Assembly (NCBI GenBank): GCA_023428135.1
Contig: JAEYZG010000010.1
Location: 124,001 to 188,000, forward strand
Direction: 5' to 3'
DNA length: 64,000 bases
From: Bacteroidota bacterium
GTDB lineage: Bacteria; Bacteroidota; Bacteroidia; Cytophagales; Cytophagaceae
Of this stretch, positions 44,676 through 53,564 are shown one piece after another; position 1 is the first letter of the stretch; each line of letters starts with the position of its first letter. Under the pieces are notes generated by a model. That model was not told the origin of the DNA. It saw only the letters and a program-made list of their open reading frames with translations, and did no database searches. Position numbers and translations under genes: made by a program.

Positions 44676-45719
44676 TTAATCTACTACAAGCTTCGCAACC
44701 TGTCTTCTTTCATCTGCAAGTATTTCAACATAATACATACCTTTCTGCAGGCCTGAAACATCACCGAAAATCTGCTGATCTCCGGCAGCTTGTCTTCCTT
44801 CATAAAGGGTCTTAATGAATTTGCCATCAATTGAATTTACATTCACTTTTAGATGAGCTGCTTCTTTCAGACCATAAGTCAGGCAGATCTGGCTGTTTGA
44901 AGGATTTGGGAAAAGATTTATTTCCTTTGACAATTCAAGAGGTGTAATACCTGTAGCGGGTTCGACTGCATTTTGAATAAATAAAGTGTCCGGCAGATCA
45001 CCCAAAGGAGTAGTTGTATTTGAAAAGATTATAGTCAATAATGGAAACTTTGCAGTTTGTGTGTACCAGGAAAATGAGGTAATGGTCGTTTTTATAGTCA
45101 CTGGAGGGAAAGAAACTACATCCGTTATAGTTGCCACATTTTTGATCCTTAGAGTCTTTTCATAGGTTACTCCGTTATTCAGAACCAGAGATGCCTCTTC
45201 ATCAGCAGTGGAAGTAACAGTAGCAGTTCTTGTCGTAGTTGCGGAAAAACCAGGAATCGAAATCGATGCAGTTCCGCTAAAATTGTCCGTAAAAGTGCTG
45301 TTTAAAGAGAACGGATAGGAAAGATATTTATAACCATCCGTATTTACAGCATTTCCAATATCTGTGTTTTTATATCCCCAGTTGATCAATTCATTTGCTG
45401 TAGCCTGATAATACTGATATTCAGTCTTTGCACTCTTTACTGATTGAAGGGCTAAGTTTGCATTTGGGTAGGTTGTGGCATCTCCGGCAGGAACTGCAAC
45501 TACTTCATTCTGATAAGTACTTTTAAGCGTCCTTCCGGAAAAATCCCTTGATGTCGCCGGGTCTTCTAAATCTTCCTTAGTAAGACCCGCCGTTTCATAT
45601 TCTCGGCTGGTAAACTTGTCTCCTATTTCATAATTATTTGCCGAAGTCAGAGTTATGGTTTGTGCATTTGTCATTTGCACTGATAATAAAACTAAACAAG
45701 CTGATAAAATTTTTTTCAT
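44676..45719 (-). CDS. secreted protein with T9SS type A sorting domain
   Basis: This 347-residue protein has a signal peptide (MKKILSACLVLLSVQMTNAQ), a ~240-residue beta-rich body of unknown type (GYKYLSYPFSLNSTFTDNFSG…), and a type A sorting domain from about 268 (INLFPNPSNSQICLTYGL…KGMYYVEILADERRQVAKLVVD). The body resembles small T9SS cargo proteins common in Cytophagales for which no function is known. It is divergent from the EamA transporter gene with 48 bases between the starts. Confidence 0.85.
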   Translation of the reverse strand: MKKILSACLVLLSVQMTNAQTITLTSANNYEIGDKFTSREYETAGLTKEDLEDPATSRDFSGRTLKSTYQNEVVAVPAGDATTYPNANLALQSVKSAKTEYQYYQATANELINWGYKNTDIGNAVNTDGYKYLSYPFSLNSTFTDNFSGTASISIPGFSATTTRTATVTSTADEEASLVLNNGVTYEKTLRIKNVATITDVVSFPPVTIKTTITSFSWYTQTAKFPLLTIIFSNTTTPLGDLPDTLFIQNAVEPATGITPLELSKEINLFPNPSNSQICLTYGLKEAAHLKVNVNSIDGKFIKTLYEGRQAAGDQQIFGDVSGLQKGMYYVEILADERRQVAKLVVD

Positions 45720-45738
45720 ATAGTTTAAGGTTATAATT

Positions 45739-45746
45739 TAACTTTG
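45739..45746 (+). promoter_or_regulatory. candidate -7 box TAACTTTG of the transporter gene
   Basis: It fits TAnnTTTG exactly and ends 21 bases before the ATG at 45768, a sensible leader length in a 48-base divergent gap. No clear -33 TTG was seen. Confidence 0.45.
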
Positions 45747-45767
45747 TTATAGTAAAAAGAGTCATCT

Positions 45768-46616
45768 ATGGGAAAACGAAACATGCTTATTTCAACCGTT
45801 TTATTTTCATTGATGCATGTTTCTGTAAAATACTTAAGCGGATTCAGTATATTCCAAATTGCATTTTTCCGGGCTCTTATCAGCCTGAGTATTTGTTTAT
45901 ACCTTCTTAATAAATCCGGTTTAAACCTGAAAGGTAACAGGCAAAGCATGCTTTGGTTCAGAGGTTTGCTCGGAACGGCTTCCATTTTCAGCTTTTATTA
46001 TACCCTTCAGAACATCCCATTGGCAACTGCCTTTACTATAAGTCAACTCGCTCCATTGTTTATAGGTGTCCTGGCTGCCATGGTTCTAAAAGAGAGAATA
46101 AGCAGCCTTCAATGGTTCTTTTTGATACTGGCATTTACAGGTGTATTGTTAATCAAAGGTTTTGATCTGAGAGTAACAACATTAGATATAACAATTGCAG
46201 TATTCTCTGCAATCATGACTGCAGGAGCACATTTTACTATCAAAGTCATCAACCAGGATGATCCTCCTGTAAAAGTAATGACATATCTTCCTCTGGTTTC
46301 GCTGCCTCTGGTAACTCCCTTTGCCATTCTTTACTGGAAAACTCCTACTATATACGAAATTTTCATGTTGATTGGAATTGGCTTGTTAGCCCATTTTGCC
46401 CAATTATTTCTAACAAAGGCATATCAACAGGAAAAGGCGTCCAATCTCATTCCCTTTTATTTTCTTGGAGTCGCCATGTCAATCCTTTGGGGTTATCTTG
46501 CCTTTGAAGAAATTTTCAACATTCAGTCTGTCATAGGCATGGCCTTTTTAATAATTGCCGGAAGTCCGGATATTTACAAAATCCTCATGGCTCAGAAAAA
46601 ACCTAAAGTTTCTTAG
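45768..46616 (+). CDS. EamA/DMT-family membrane transporter
   Basis: This 282-residue integral membrane protein has ten hydrophobic segments arranged as two EamA repeats of five. Typical features are FFRALISLSICLYLL in segment 2, ATAFTISQLAPLFIGVLAAMVLKERIS in the first repeat and SILWGYLAFEEIF in the second. These proteins export metabolites or amino acids; the substrate is not predictable. Its last 14 bases overlap the 3' end of the convergent mazG gene. Confidence 0.9.
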   Translation: MGKRNMLISTVLFSLMHVSVKYLSGFSIFQIAFFRALISLSICLYLLNKSGLNLKGNRQSMLWFRGLLGTASIFSFYYTLQNIPLATAFTISQLAPLFIGVLAAMVLKERISSLQWFFLILAFTGVLLIKGFDLRVTTLDITIAVFSAIMTAGAHFTIKVINQDDPPVKVMTYLPLVSLPLVTPFAILYWKTPTIYEIFMLIGIGLLAHFAQLFLTKAYQQEKASNLIPFYFLGVAMSILWGYLAFEEIFNIQSVIGMAFLIIAGSPDIYKILMAQKKPKVS

Positions 46617-47421
46617 CAGCCTCCCAATACTTATCCATTTCAGCAAGAGACATTTTTCCCAATTCCTTACCGTCCTTTTTGCTTTCTACTTCAAGATAGT
46701 TGAATCTTTTGATGAATTTTTTATTGGTTTTTTCTAAGGCATCCTCAGCGTTTATATCCAAAAACCGGCCATAATTAATCAGAGAAAACATTAAGTCTCC
46801 AAACTCATTTTCAGCTCTTTCTTTCTCTATTTCCTTTCCTTCTGCAACATTAAATTCCGCTTTGAACTCGCTCATTTCTTCTTCAACCTTTTCCCAAACC
46901 TGTTCCTTTTTTTCCCAGTCGAAACCAGCTCCTCTGGCTTTTTCCTGTATCCTCATTGCCTTAACCAATGCAGGCAGCGATTTGGGAACACCAGAGAGCA
47001 CGGTCTTTTCCCCATTCGATTCCTTAAGCTTGATCTGCTCCCAGTTTTTCTTCACTTCCTCCTCATTTTCAGCACTAACATCTCCATAAATATGCGGATG
47101 TCTTCTTATCAGCTTTTCACATAAAGAATTGATCACATCAGCAATGTCAAAATTGTTCTCTTCAGAACCTATTCTGGCATAAAAGACAATATGTAAGAGA
47201 ATGTCTCCGAGCTCTTTTTTTATCTCATCATTATTTTTTTCAACAATTGCGTCAGAAAGCTCAAACGTTTCTTCAATGGTGAGGTATCTGAGAGACTCTA
47301 TCGTTTGCTTTTTATCCCAGGGACACTTTTCTCTCAGTTCGTCCATGATAGTAAGTAGTTTGTCAAAAGCAGAAAGCATCTCTTTTCTTCTTTCACTTTT
47401 ATTTAAATCATTGTAAATCAT
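46603..47421 (-). CDS. mazG: nucleoside triphosphate pyrophosphohydrolase MazG
   Basis: This 272-residue protein hydrolyses (d)NTPs to monophosphates and pyrophosphate, cleaning up aberrant nucleotides. Two MazG domains are visible. The first (LREKCPWDKKQTIESLRYLT, IEETFELSDAI, KKELGDILLHIVF) has the complete ExxE…ExxD metal site. The second (about 150-260, AGFDWEKKEQVWEKV, EFGDLMFSLINYGRF) is also well conserved. Start at 47421 (MIYNDLNKSERRKEM) or the ATG at 47379 (MLSAFDKLLTIMDEL), which is where many homologues begin. Confidence 0.95.
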   Translation of the reverse strand: MIYNDLNKSERRKEMLSAFDKLLTIMDELREKCPWDKKQTIESLRYLTIEETFELSDAIVEKNNDEIKKELGDILLHIVFYARIGSEENNFDIADVINSLCEKLIRRHPHIYGDVSAENEEEVKKNWEQIKLKESNGEKTVLSGVPKSLPALVKAMRIQEKARGAGFDWEKKEQVWEKVEEEMSEFKAEFNVAEGKEIEKERAENEFGDLMFSLINYGRFLDINAEDALEKTNKKFIKRFNYLEVESKKDGKELGKMSLAEMDKYWEAAKKL

Positions 47422-47605
47422 TTTTTGCTCTTCCTAGTTCTATACAATAATAAGGTTTTGCAGTTAAAAATTTCACCCTGAAAAACCAGAAATTTTGACA
47501 TAAAATTTATTTTTGGCACGTTATTTAAATAAACAAAAAATACCGGAAAACCTTTTACTTTTACGGCAGGAATAGCTTTTAAACAGAAAATAAAATCATT
47601 AAAAA

Positions 47606-49009
47606 TTGACACTAATCAAATCAATTTCAGGCATTAGGGGTACAATAGGAGGCAAAAGCGGAGAAGGTCTTACTCCAATTGATATTGTGAAATTCACCAC
47701 AGGATACGCTCAATGGATCAAGTCCAGAGGTGAGGGAAAAACAATTATAATAGGAAGAGACGCAAGGCCTTCAGGGCAAATGGTTTCCGGAATTGTTACT
47801 TCAACTCTTATTTCTACTGGGCTTGATGTTATAGACCTTGGCTTGTCTACTACACCAACCGTAGAAATGGCCGTTACAATGGAAAAAGCAGCAGGTGGAA
47901 TTATAATCACTGCAAGCCACAATCCTATTCAATGGAACGCGCTGAAAATGCTGAACGAAAAAGGAGAGTTTGTATCGGAAGCAGATGGTAAACAAATCCT
48001 TGAATTTGCCGAAAATGAATCAACAGAATTTGCCGAAATCAAAAAGATCGGAAAATATACTACTGACGACAGCTACATTAAAAAACACATTCAGACGATC
48101 CTTAAACTTCCTTTAGTCAATAAAAAACTGATTGAACAAAGAAATTTTTCAATCGCCATTGATTGTGTCAATTCAACGGGAGGTATTGCCCTTCCAATGT
48201 TGCTAGAAGCACTGGGTGTAAAAAAGGTAACTCAATATTTCTGTGAGCCTAACGGTCAATTTCCCCACAATCCTGAACCACTGCCAGAAAACCTGACTCA
48301 TATTTCCAATGAGATCTCTAAGGGAAAATTTGATCTGGGAATAGTTGTGGATCCTGATGTGGACAGACTTTGCTTTGTATGCGAAGATGGAAGCATGTTT
48401 GGTGAAGAATACACATTGGTTGCAGTAGCTGACTATGTGCTTAAAAACAAGTCTGGCAACACGGTTTCAAATCTTTCATCAACAAGGGCATTAAGAGATG
48501 TTACCGAAAAAGCAAAAGGCAGCTACTTCGCATCTGCTGTAGGGGAAGTGAATGTAGTGAATGCAATGAAGGAAAATAATGCAGTAATAGGTGGTGAAGG
48601 TAATGGAGGAATTATATATCCTGAGCTTCACTATGGGAGAGATGCTTTGGTTGGTATTGCTTTATTTCTGACTCATCTTGCTAAATTCGGCAAGTCAATT
48701 TCAATGTTGAGAATGCAGTATCCGAATTATTATATATCAAAAAACAAAATCGAGCTTACACCTGATATTGATGTAGATTGTGTAATTGAAGAAATAAGAA
48801 AAAAATACAGCAAGCAACCTATCAATAATATAGACGGGGTGAAGATTGAGTTTGACAAAGAGTGGGTTCATTTAAGAAAATCAAACACAGAACCAATTAT
48901 CCGAATTTATTCTGAGTCCGAGACACAGGCAACTGCAGATCACCTTGCCAATAAAATTATTACGGACATAAAGGAGCTACTTTCAAGACATGCATGTCTA
49001 CTTAGATAA
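47606..49009 (+). CDS. glmM: phosphohexomutase, probably phosphoglucosamine mutase (GlmM-like)
   Basis: This 467-residue alpha-D-phosphohexomutase has the phosphoserine loop TASHNPIQWNALKMLN (Ser104), the metal loop VVDPDVDRLCF, the sugar-specificity loop GGEGNGGIIYPELHYGRDAL and the C-terminal phosphate site RKSNTEPIIRIY. GlmM would convert glucosamine-6-phosphate to glucosamine-1-phosphate for cell-wall precursors; a phosphomannomutase or phosphoglucomutase role is not excluded. The start is TTG at 47606 (MTLIKSISGIRGTIGG), supported by the conserved N-terminus and lack of an alternative. The cysteine desulfurase gene starts 20 bases inside its end. Confidence 0.88.
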   Translation: MTLIKSISGIRGTIGGKSGEGLTPIDIVKFTTGYAQWIKSRGEGKTIIIGRDARPSGQMVSGIVTSTLISTGLDVIDLGLSTTPTVEMAVTMEKAAGGIIITASHNPIQWNALKMLNEKGEFVSEADGKQILEFAENESTEFAEIKKIGKYTTDDSYIKKHIQTILKLPLVNKKLIEQRNFSIAIDCVNSTGGIALPMLLEALGVKKVTQYFCEPNGQFPHNPEPLPENLTHISNEISKGKFDLGIVVDPDVDRLCFVCEDGSMFGEEYTLVAVADYVLKNKSGNTVSNLSSTRALRDVTEKAKGSYFASAVGEVNVVNAMKENNAVIGGEGNGGIIYPELHYGRDALVGIALFLTHLAKFGKSISMLRMQYPNYYISKNKIELTPDIDVDCVIEEIRKKYSKQPINNIDGVKIEFDKEWVHLRKSNTEPIIRIYSESETQATADHLANKIITDIKELLSRHACLLR

Positions 49010-50120
49010 CGCCGCTACAACAATTCTTGATCCGATAGTACTGGATGCCATGATGCCTTTTTTTAAAGAGCATTTTGGCAATCCGTCTTCGATACATACA
49101 CATGGCAGGGAAGCAAAATCTGCTATAGAAAAAGCCAGGAAAACAGTTGCCTCTCTTCTCAACACATCTCCATCTGAAATATTTTTTACATCAGGAGGAA
49201 CAGAGGCTGACAATACTGCTATCACAAGCAGCATTAAAGCTTTTAATATCAAACATGCAATCACCTCACCAATAGAGCATCATGCGGTACTTCATACGCT
49301 GGAGCATTTGGAAAAGGAAGGGAGAATACAACTGCACTATGTGAAGCTCAATGAAAAGGGTGAAATAAACTATGATGATCTTGAGCATCTTCTCCACAAC
49401 CACAACAACTGCTTTGTTTCTTTGATGCATGGAAACAATGAAATCGGAAATCTTAGTGACATAGTAAGAATCGGTGAACTATGCCGTAAATATGGCGCTA
49501 TTTACCATTCAGACACGGTGCAGACTGCAGGGCATTTTCCGCACGATCTTCAAAAGCTGAAAGTAGATTTCATTGTTGGATCCGCACATAAATTTCACGG
49601 ACCCAAAGGCGTTGGTTTCCTTTATGTAAATGGTGATCGTAAAATAGATCCCTTAATTTATGGTGGTGCGCAGGAACGTAACATGCGTGGAGGAACAGAA
49701 AATATCTATGGAATAGTAGGCCTGGCAAAAGCATTGGAACTCGCATATCAAAATATGGCTTCTCACAAAGAGCATATAAGCAAATTGAAAGCTCATATGA
49801 TCAACTCTTTGAAAGCGGAAATACCAGGGGTCAATTTCAATGGCGCCAGTGCAGATCCTGAGTGCAGCTTATACACTGTCTTAAGTGTAAGCCTTCCTCC
49901 TTCAGATATGAATGAAATGCTGCTTTTTAATCTGGATATAAACAAAATTTCTGCTTCCGCGGGAAGTGCATGTGCAAGTGGCACCGACGCAGGATCACAT
50001 GTTTTGAATGCCATTAAAGCTGACCCGGAAAGAGGACATATCAGATTCTCTTTCAGCAAATACAACACTATTGAGGAAGTAAATTATACGATTAAAAAGC
50101 TTTCTAATTTTTATAAATAA
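48990..50120 (+). CDS. cysteine desulfurase (IscS/NifS family)
   Basis: This 376-residue PLP enzyme takes sulfur from cysteine for Fe-S clusters and tRNA thiolation. It has the N-terminal MHVYLDNAATT, the FFTSGGTEADNTAI PLP-ring motif, the PLP lysine K201 in GSAHKFHGPKGVGF and the active cysteine C328 in SAGSACASGT. The short loop around the cysteine is typical of group I (NifS/IscS). The start overlaps the phosphomutase end by 20 bases, and AAGGAG lies about 13 bases upstream. No iscU, iscA or regulator gene follows, so its partners are elsewhere. Confidence 0.95.
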   Translation: MHVYLDNAATTILDPIVLDAMMPFFKEHFGNPSSIHTHGREAKSAIEKARKTVASLLNTSPSEIFFTSGGTEADNTAITSSIKAFNIKHAITSPIEHHAVLHTLEHLEKEGRIQLHYVKLNEKGEINYDDLEHLLHNHNNCFVSLMHGNNEIGNLSDIVRIGELCRKYGAIYHSDTVQTAGHFPHDLQKLKVDFIVGSAHKFHGPKGVGFLYVNGDRKIDPLIYGGAQERNMRGGTENIYGIVGLAKALELAYQNMASHKEHISKLKAHMINSLKAEIPGVNFNGASADPECSLYTVLSVSLPPSDMNEMLLFNLDINKISASAGSACASGTDAGSHVLNAIKADPERGHIRFSFSKYNTIEEVNYTIKKLSNFYK

Positions 50121-50147
50121 GTGATTAAAAATGAATGCGATTGGTAT

Positions 50148-50166
50148 GGAAAAAGTATATTTTTCC
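50148..50166 (+). terminator. weak hairpin after the cysteine desulfurase gene
   Basis: GGAAAAA (50148-50154) and TTTTTCC (50160-50166) form a 7-bp stem with a 5-base loop, followed by TTTAATTTA. It lies 27 bases after the stop; weak because the stem is mostly A/T. Confidence 0.45.
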
Positions 50167-50240
50167 TTTAATTTATCCACATTTTTAATCCCTGTTTGAG
50201 CCTGCCACGTATATATACCCAGCACCAACGATTAAAAGTC

Positions 50241-50453
50241 ATGGACAGGCGCACAAAAATAAATCTCAAGCTTTTCATCAGAAGATTTAAGAAAAACTAT
50301 GAGTACTATACCAATCTTTATAGTGGTAAAAATTGTCAAATGTATCTGGATCAATTCGAAAGAGATAACCTGAAACTAGCTCAGGTACTATTCGGAAAGG
50401 AGGGTGTCCGGATGATGAAAGAGTACATCAAGTCGCTTCATTTATCAACTTAA
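50241..50453 (+). CDS. small basic protein of unknown function
   Basis: This 70-residue protein (MDRRTKINLKLFIRRFKKNY…) is Lys/Arg-rich in the first half, with no signal peptide or membrane segment, and looks helical throughout. Start is the ATG at 50241; an in-frame TTG at 50196 adds 15 residues. A strong terminator directly follows, which supports a real transcription unit. No family is recognised; nucleic-acid or ribosome binding is possible given the charge. Confidence 0.6.
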   Translation: MDRRTKINLKLFIRRFKKNYEYYTNLYSGKNCQMYLDQFERDNLKLAQVLFGKEGVRMMKEYIKSLHLST

Positions 50454-50467
50454 TTCTAAACTAAATG

Positions 50468-50497
50468 AAAAAACACGGATGGTTGCCGTGTTTTTTT
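50468..50497 (+). terminator. intrinsic terminator
   Basis: AAACACGG (50471-50478) pairs with CCGTGTTT (50486-50493), with extra A/T pairs outside, a 7-base loop and seven Ts, 15 bases after the small basic protein gene. Confidence 0.85.
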
Positions 50498-50527
50498 ATT
50501 TTAATAGCTGACCATTTTTAGCCCTAA

Positions 50528-51097
50528 TTAATCAGATTCCGCTTTTTTCCGGAAACCTACCTTCAAAGAGAAATTTTTGCTTGCCGCGTGATCATCCAAT
50601 TTCCGGCCTTTTTCAACTTTGACCACAACTCCACCATATTCTCCAATTCCTCCATCTGTCTGATAAACTCCGGGAATTAATCTGACATATTCATAACCAA
50701 AAAGCTCAGGAACCCCTGACATAAGATCTACAACAAATTCATTCGAAAAATGTGGAATGTGCTCAGTAAATTCAATCAGCATTTCATTATCATCTTTTCC
50801 AAGAACAAACTTAGCTCTATATTCTTCCTGAACTGTGTCACTGACCATTTCACTCACCAAAGTATCTGTTTTAACAGTAACAACATCACAAATCCCAAAT
50901 CCTTCCTGACAACCCTTAGCACCTTTTCTGAACTTGCTTTTTACCTCTTCCACCATCATGACCGGCTCAATAGAAAGGTTTTTGCTCATAGGAGCCGGGT
51001 CTTCCGGAACCTGAATTATTTTTACATCCTGCTCCTTCTTTTCACATGAAAAGGAAATTCCGAGAACCACAATTGCCCAAAAACCTAATCTTTTCAT
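50528..51097 (-). CDS. lipoprotein of unknown function
   Basis: This 189-residue protein has a lipoprotein signal (MKRLGFWAIVVLGISFSCEKKEQ) with the lipobox cysteine at about residue 18. The body has a short cysteine pair (GAKGCQEGFGICDVVTV) and beta-rich sequence (YEYVRLIPGVYQTDGGIGEYGGVVV). It is likely attached to the outer membrane or periplasmic face. No domain is recognised. Confidence 0.7.
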   Translation of the reverse strand: MKRLGFWAIVVLGISFSCEKKEQDVKIIQVPEDPAPMSKNLSIEPVMMVEEVKSKFRKGAKGCQEGFGICDVVTVKTDTLVSEMVSDTVQEEYRAKFVLGKDDNEMLIEFTEHIPHFSNEFVVDLMSGVPELFGYEYVRLIPGVYQTDGGIGEYGGVVVKVEKGRKLDDHAASKNFSLKVGFRKKAESD

Positions 51098-51227
51098 AGC
51101 ATTAAAAATCTACAACTCCTAAAAAAGTAACCTGAATTAATATTTAATTGTTAAGAAGAGTGGCTTGATTACGAACTTATCCCCTATTTTTACCTTTCTA
51201 ATTTTATGATTTCTAAACGCTGAACGA

Positions 51228-52418
51228 ATGATGAAAAAATTCTGGCTGCTGCTATTATCCGCATTTATTCCATTTTTATCTTTTTCAATACCCAAACTTT
51301 CCCCATATGCCAAAGCGAGTCTTATCACGGTCGCTCCAGGCCAGGAGTTGTATTCAAGTTTTGGACACAGTGCCATTTGGATTAAAGACGATTCTAATTA
51401 TATAGATAAAATATATAACTATGGTACTTTCGACTTCGATACACCAGGATTTTATTCGAAGTTTGTCAGAGGAAAGCTTCTGTATATGCTTTCAGTTTCA
51501 AGATCTGAGTACCTGATTTATGGAGCAGAACAGGAGCAAAGATCTGTGATAGAACAGCAGCTCAACATGACCTTATCACAAAAGCAAAAGCTTTATAATT
51601 TTTTGGAAACAAACTACTTACCTGAAAATCGATACTATAAATACGATTTCTTTTATGACAATTGTTCTTCAAGATTAAGAGATGCCTTTAAAGCTGCTTT
51701 GGGAGATTCCCTTCAATTTAAAAATATAGCTTTTAAAAATCAAAGCTTCAGGCAACTGATAGATCCCTATCTTGTAAACAAACAATTTCAGGACCTGGGG
51801 ATGGACCTTGGTCTGGGAGCACCAGCAGACAGGATTGCGACACCTTCACAATATATGTTTCTCCCAGATCACCTCATGAATGCCATAGGTAATGCAACTG
51901 TGCTTTCTGATTCAGGGAAAACAGCATTCGTGTCCAAAAACAATATTCTTTTTAAAGCAAATCCGCCAAAGAACGAAGGCATGTTAGTGACCCCTGCCAT
52001 GGTATTCGCTATCCTTCTATTGATTGGGGTTTTTTCTACTTTTATTACCTGGAAAAAAAGACCGCAAAAATTTACGATGGATGGAATTCTGTTTCTAATA
52101 CTTGGTCTTTTTGGTCTATTATTGATGTTTCTTTGGTTTGGCACAGACCATAAAGTAACCGTTCACAACTGGAATATAATCTGGGCATTTCCAACGCACA
52201 TCATTGCAGCCATTATTCTGTTCAAAAAGAAAAGAAATGTAAGCACCGGTTATTATTTCCTGTTTAATGGAATAGTAGTTCTGATCTTTACCGCATGTAT
52301 CTCAATCCTTCCCCAGGAAATAAATATGGCCATTATTCCATTGCTTCTGCTTATTATCCTAAGGTCATTCACCCTCTACTATAAAATCACGAAAAGAAGA
52401 AACTACTACCCAATATGA
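51228..52418 (+). CDS. DUF4105 membrane protein
   Basis: This 396-residue protein has a signal peptide or first membrane segment (FWLLLLSAFIPFLSFSI), then a DUF4105-type domain with LYSSFGHSAIWIKDDS (His motif), YNYGTFDFDTPGFYSKFVRG and YKYDFFYDNCSSRLRDAF (Cys motif). The His-then-Cys arrangement resembles papain-like NlpC/P60-type enzymes, which is an inference. The C-terminal ~130 residues carry four or five membrane segments. The inositol monophosphatase gene starts 4 bases inside its end, so they are co-translated. Confidence 0.85.
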   Translation: MMKKFWLLLLSAFIPFLSFSIPKLSPYAKASLITVAPGQELYSSFGHSAIWIKDDSNYIDKIYNYGTFDFDTPGFYSKFVRGKLLYMLSVSRSEYLIYGAEQEQRSVIEQQLNMTLSQKQKLYNFLETNYLPENRYYKYDFFYDNCSSRLRDAFKAALGDSLQFKNIAFKNQSFRQLIDPYLVNKQFQDLGMDLGLGAPADRIATPSQYMFLPDHLMNAIGNATVLSDSGKTAFVSKNNILFKANPPKNEGMLVTPAMVFAILLLIGVFSTFITWKKRPQKFTMDGILFLILGLFGLLLMFLWFGTDHKVTVHNWNIIWAFPTHIIAAIILFKKKRNVSTGYYFLFNGIVVLIFTACISILPQEINMAIIPLLLLIILRSFTLYYKITKRRNYYPI

Positions 52419-53203
52419 ATCTGGAACATCTTTGCCTTGAAGTAATCGCATTAACCAAAGAGGTGCGCAACTTCATTAAGCATGAACATGAAAATTTTGA
52501 TCTTTCAAAAATTGAACATAAAGGAAAGAATGACTTGGTATCATACGTCGACAAGCAATCTGAAACATTACTTGTAAAGGGCTTGAAAGATATACTTCCT
52601 GACGCTGGCTTTATCACCGAAGAAGCCACTATCAGTAGAGAAGAAAAAACTTACACCTGGATCATTGACCCTCTTGATGGAACAACTAACTTTCTTCATA
52701 AGGTACCATCGTTCTCAATCAGTGTAGGATTGATGACAGAGGGAAGAATAATAGTGGGAGTAGTCCATGAAGTGAACCTAAATGAATGTTTTTACGCTTG
52801 GGAAGAAGGGGGAGCTTATCTGAACGGAAACCGGATTTTTGTCAATACAAATACCAAACTTGCAGAATCCCTTATCGGAACCGGATTTCCCTACAGTTTG
52901 CTTGACAAAACCGATGTTTATTTCGAAATTATAAAAGAATTCGTTAAAAAGACTCATGGAGTCAGAAGGCTAGGCTCTGCTGCTGTGGATCTTGCCTATG
53001 TAGCCTGCGGAAGATTTGACGGCTATTTTGAATTCAATCTCAAAATCTGGGATATAGCTGCGGGCGTTCTGCTCGTTAAAGAAGCAGGTGGCACAGTAAC
53101 TGATTTTAAGGGAGGAAATGATTATCTGTCCGGGAAAGAAATTATAGCCTGCGGAAAAGCATTTGAAGAAATCAGCACCGTGATCAAACAACGATGGAAT
53201 TAA
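52415..53203 (+). CDS. inositol monophosphatase family protein
   Basis: This 262-residue Mg-dependent phosphatase of the SuhB/CysQ-like family has metal and catalytic motifs GFITEEATIS (Glu), TWIIDPLDGTTNFLHKVPSF (DPLDGTTN) and LKIWDIAAGVLLVKEAGG (WDIAAG). These identify an inositol monophosphatase-type enzyme; the true substrate might be inositol-1-phosphate or another sugar phosphate or nucleotide. Start at 52415 overlaps the DUF4105 gene (ATGA). A decayed copy of its 5' end lies at about 53621-53760. Confidence 0.93.
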   Translation: MNLEHLCLEVIALTKEVRNFIKHEHENFDLSKIEHKGKNDLVSYVDKQSETLLVKGLKDILPDAGFITEEATISREEKTYTWIIDPLDGTTNFLHKVPSFSISVGLMTEGRIIVGVVHEVNLNECFYAWEEGGAYLNGNRIFVNTNTKLAESLIGTGFPYSLLDKTDVYFEIIKEFVKKTHGVRRLGSAAVDLAYVACGRFDGYFEFNLKIWDIAAGVLLVKEAGGTVTDFKGGNDYLSGKEIIACGKAFEEISTVIKQRWN

Positions 53204-53226
53204 TAACACACTGAATATTAAATAAC

Positions 53227-53391
53227 ATGCAAACCTTTTTGATTGGAGTTCTATTTATTTTGTCTTTAGCATATTTAATCAGGCTAGTTTATAGAAGCTT
53301 TAGTCAAAAAGGACAATGCAACAAAGGCTGCTCCTGCAGTTCGGTTGATCTGAAAAAAATTGAGAAGGAACTATCTCAAAAACAATTTTAG
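53227..53391 (+). CDS. small Cys-rich single-pass membrane protein (FeoB-associated type)
   Basis: This 54-residue ORF reads MQTFLIGVLFILSLAYLIRL… (one N-terminal membrane helix), then a charged segment with QKGQCNKGCSCSSVDLKKIE. The layout (helix, then a CxxxCxC cluster, then a charged tail) matches the small 'FeoB-associated Cys-rich' proteins of Bacteroidota. No feoA or feoB gene is in the window. It starts 23 bases after the inositol monophosphatase gene and may be in the same transcript. Confidence 0.65.
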   Translation: MQTFLIGVLFILSLAYLIRLVYRSFSQKGQCNKGCSCSSVDLKKIEKELSQKQF

Positions 53392-53564
53392 ACTTCCCTT
53401 TTTTAGTAATTATTAGACTGGCCAATACTTTTTCAAAAGTATCTAATAAGTTTTAGCCCCACCCGTGCTCTAGAAACACCAAAATCAAAGCTATTTGATT
53501 GAACTTGTTATAGTTAGCAGGTTTTACTCCTGAAAACAATTTTAAAATAAATAGCATTTTCCTA
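53392..53564. other. intergenic region, nothing recognised
   Basis: AT-rich sequence after the Cys-rich protein gene. No clear hairpin or open frame. The following 200 bases are the duplicated remnant listed next, and 53780-54049 is again AT-rich with nothing recognised. Confidence 0.45.

Noticed and set aside
47418..47612. 64-codon minus-strand frame between mazG and the phosphomutase gene
   Set aside because: It overlaps the leader and promoter regions of both divergent genes and has no protein-like composition.
51137..51376. 79-codon minus-strand frame over the start of the DUF4105 gene
   Set aside because: It lies opposite the signal peptide of a well-supported gene and shows no family features.
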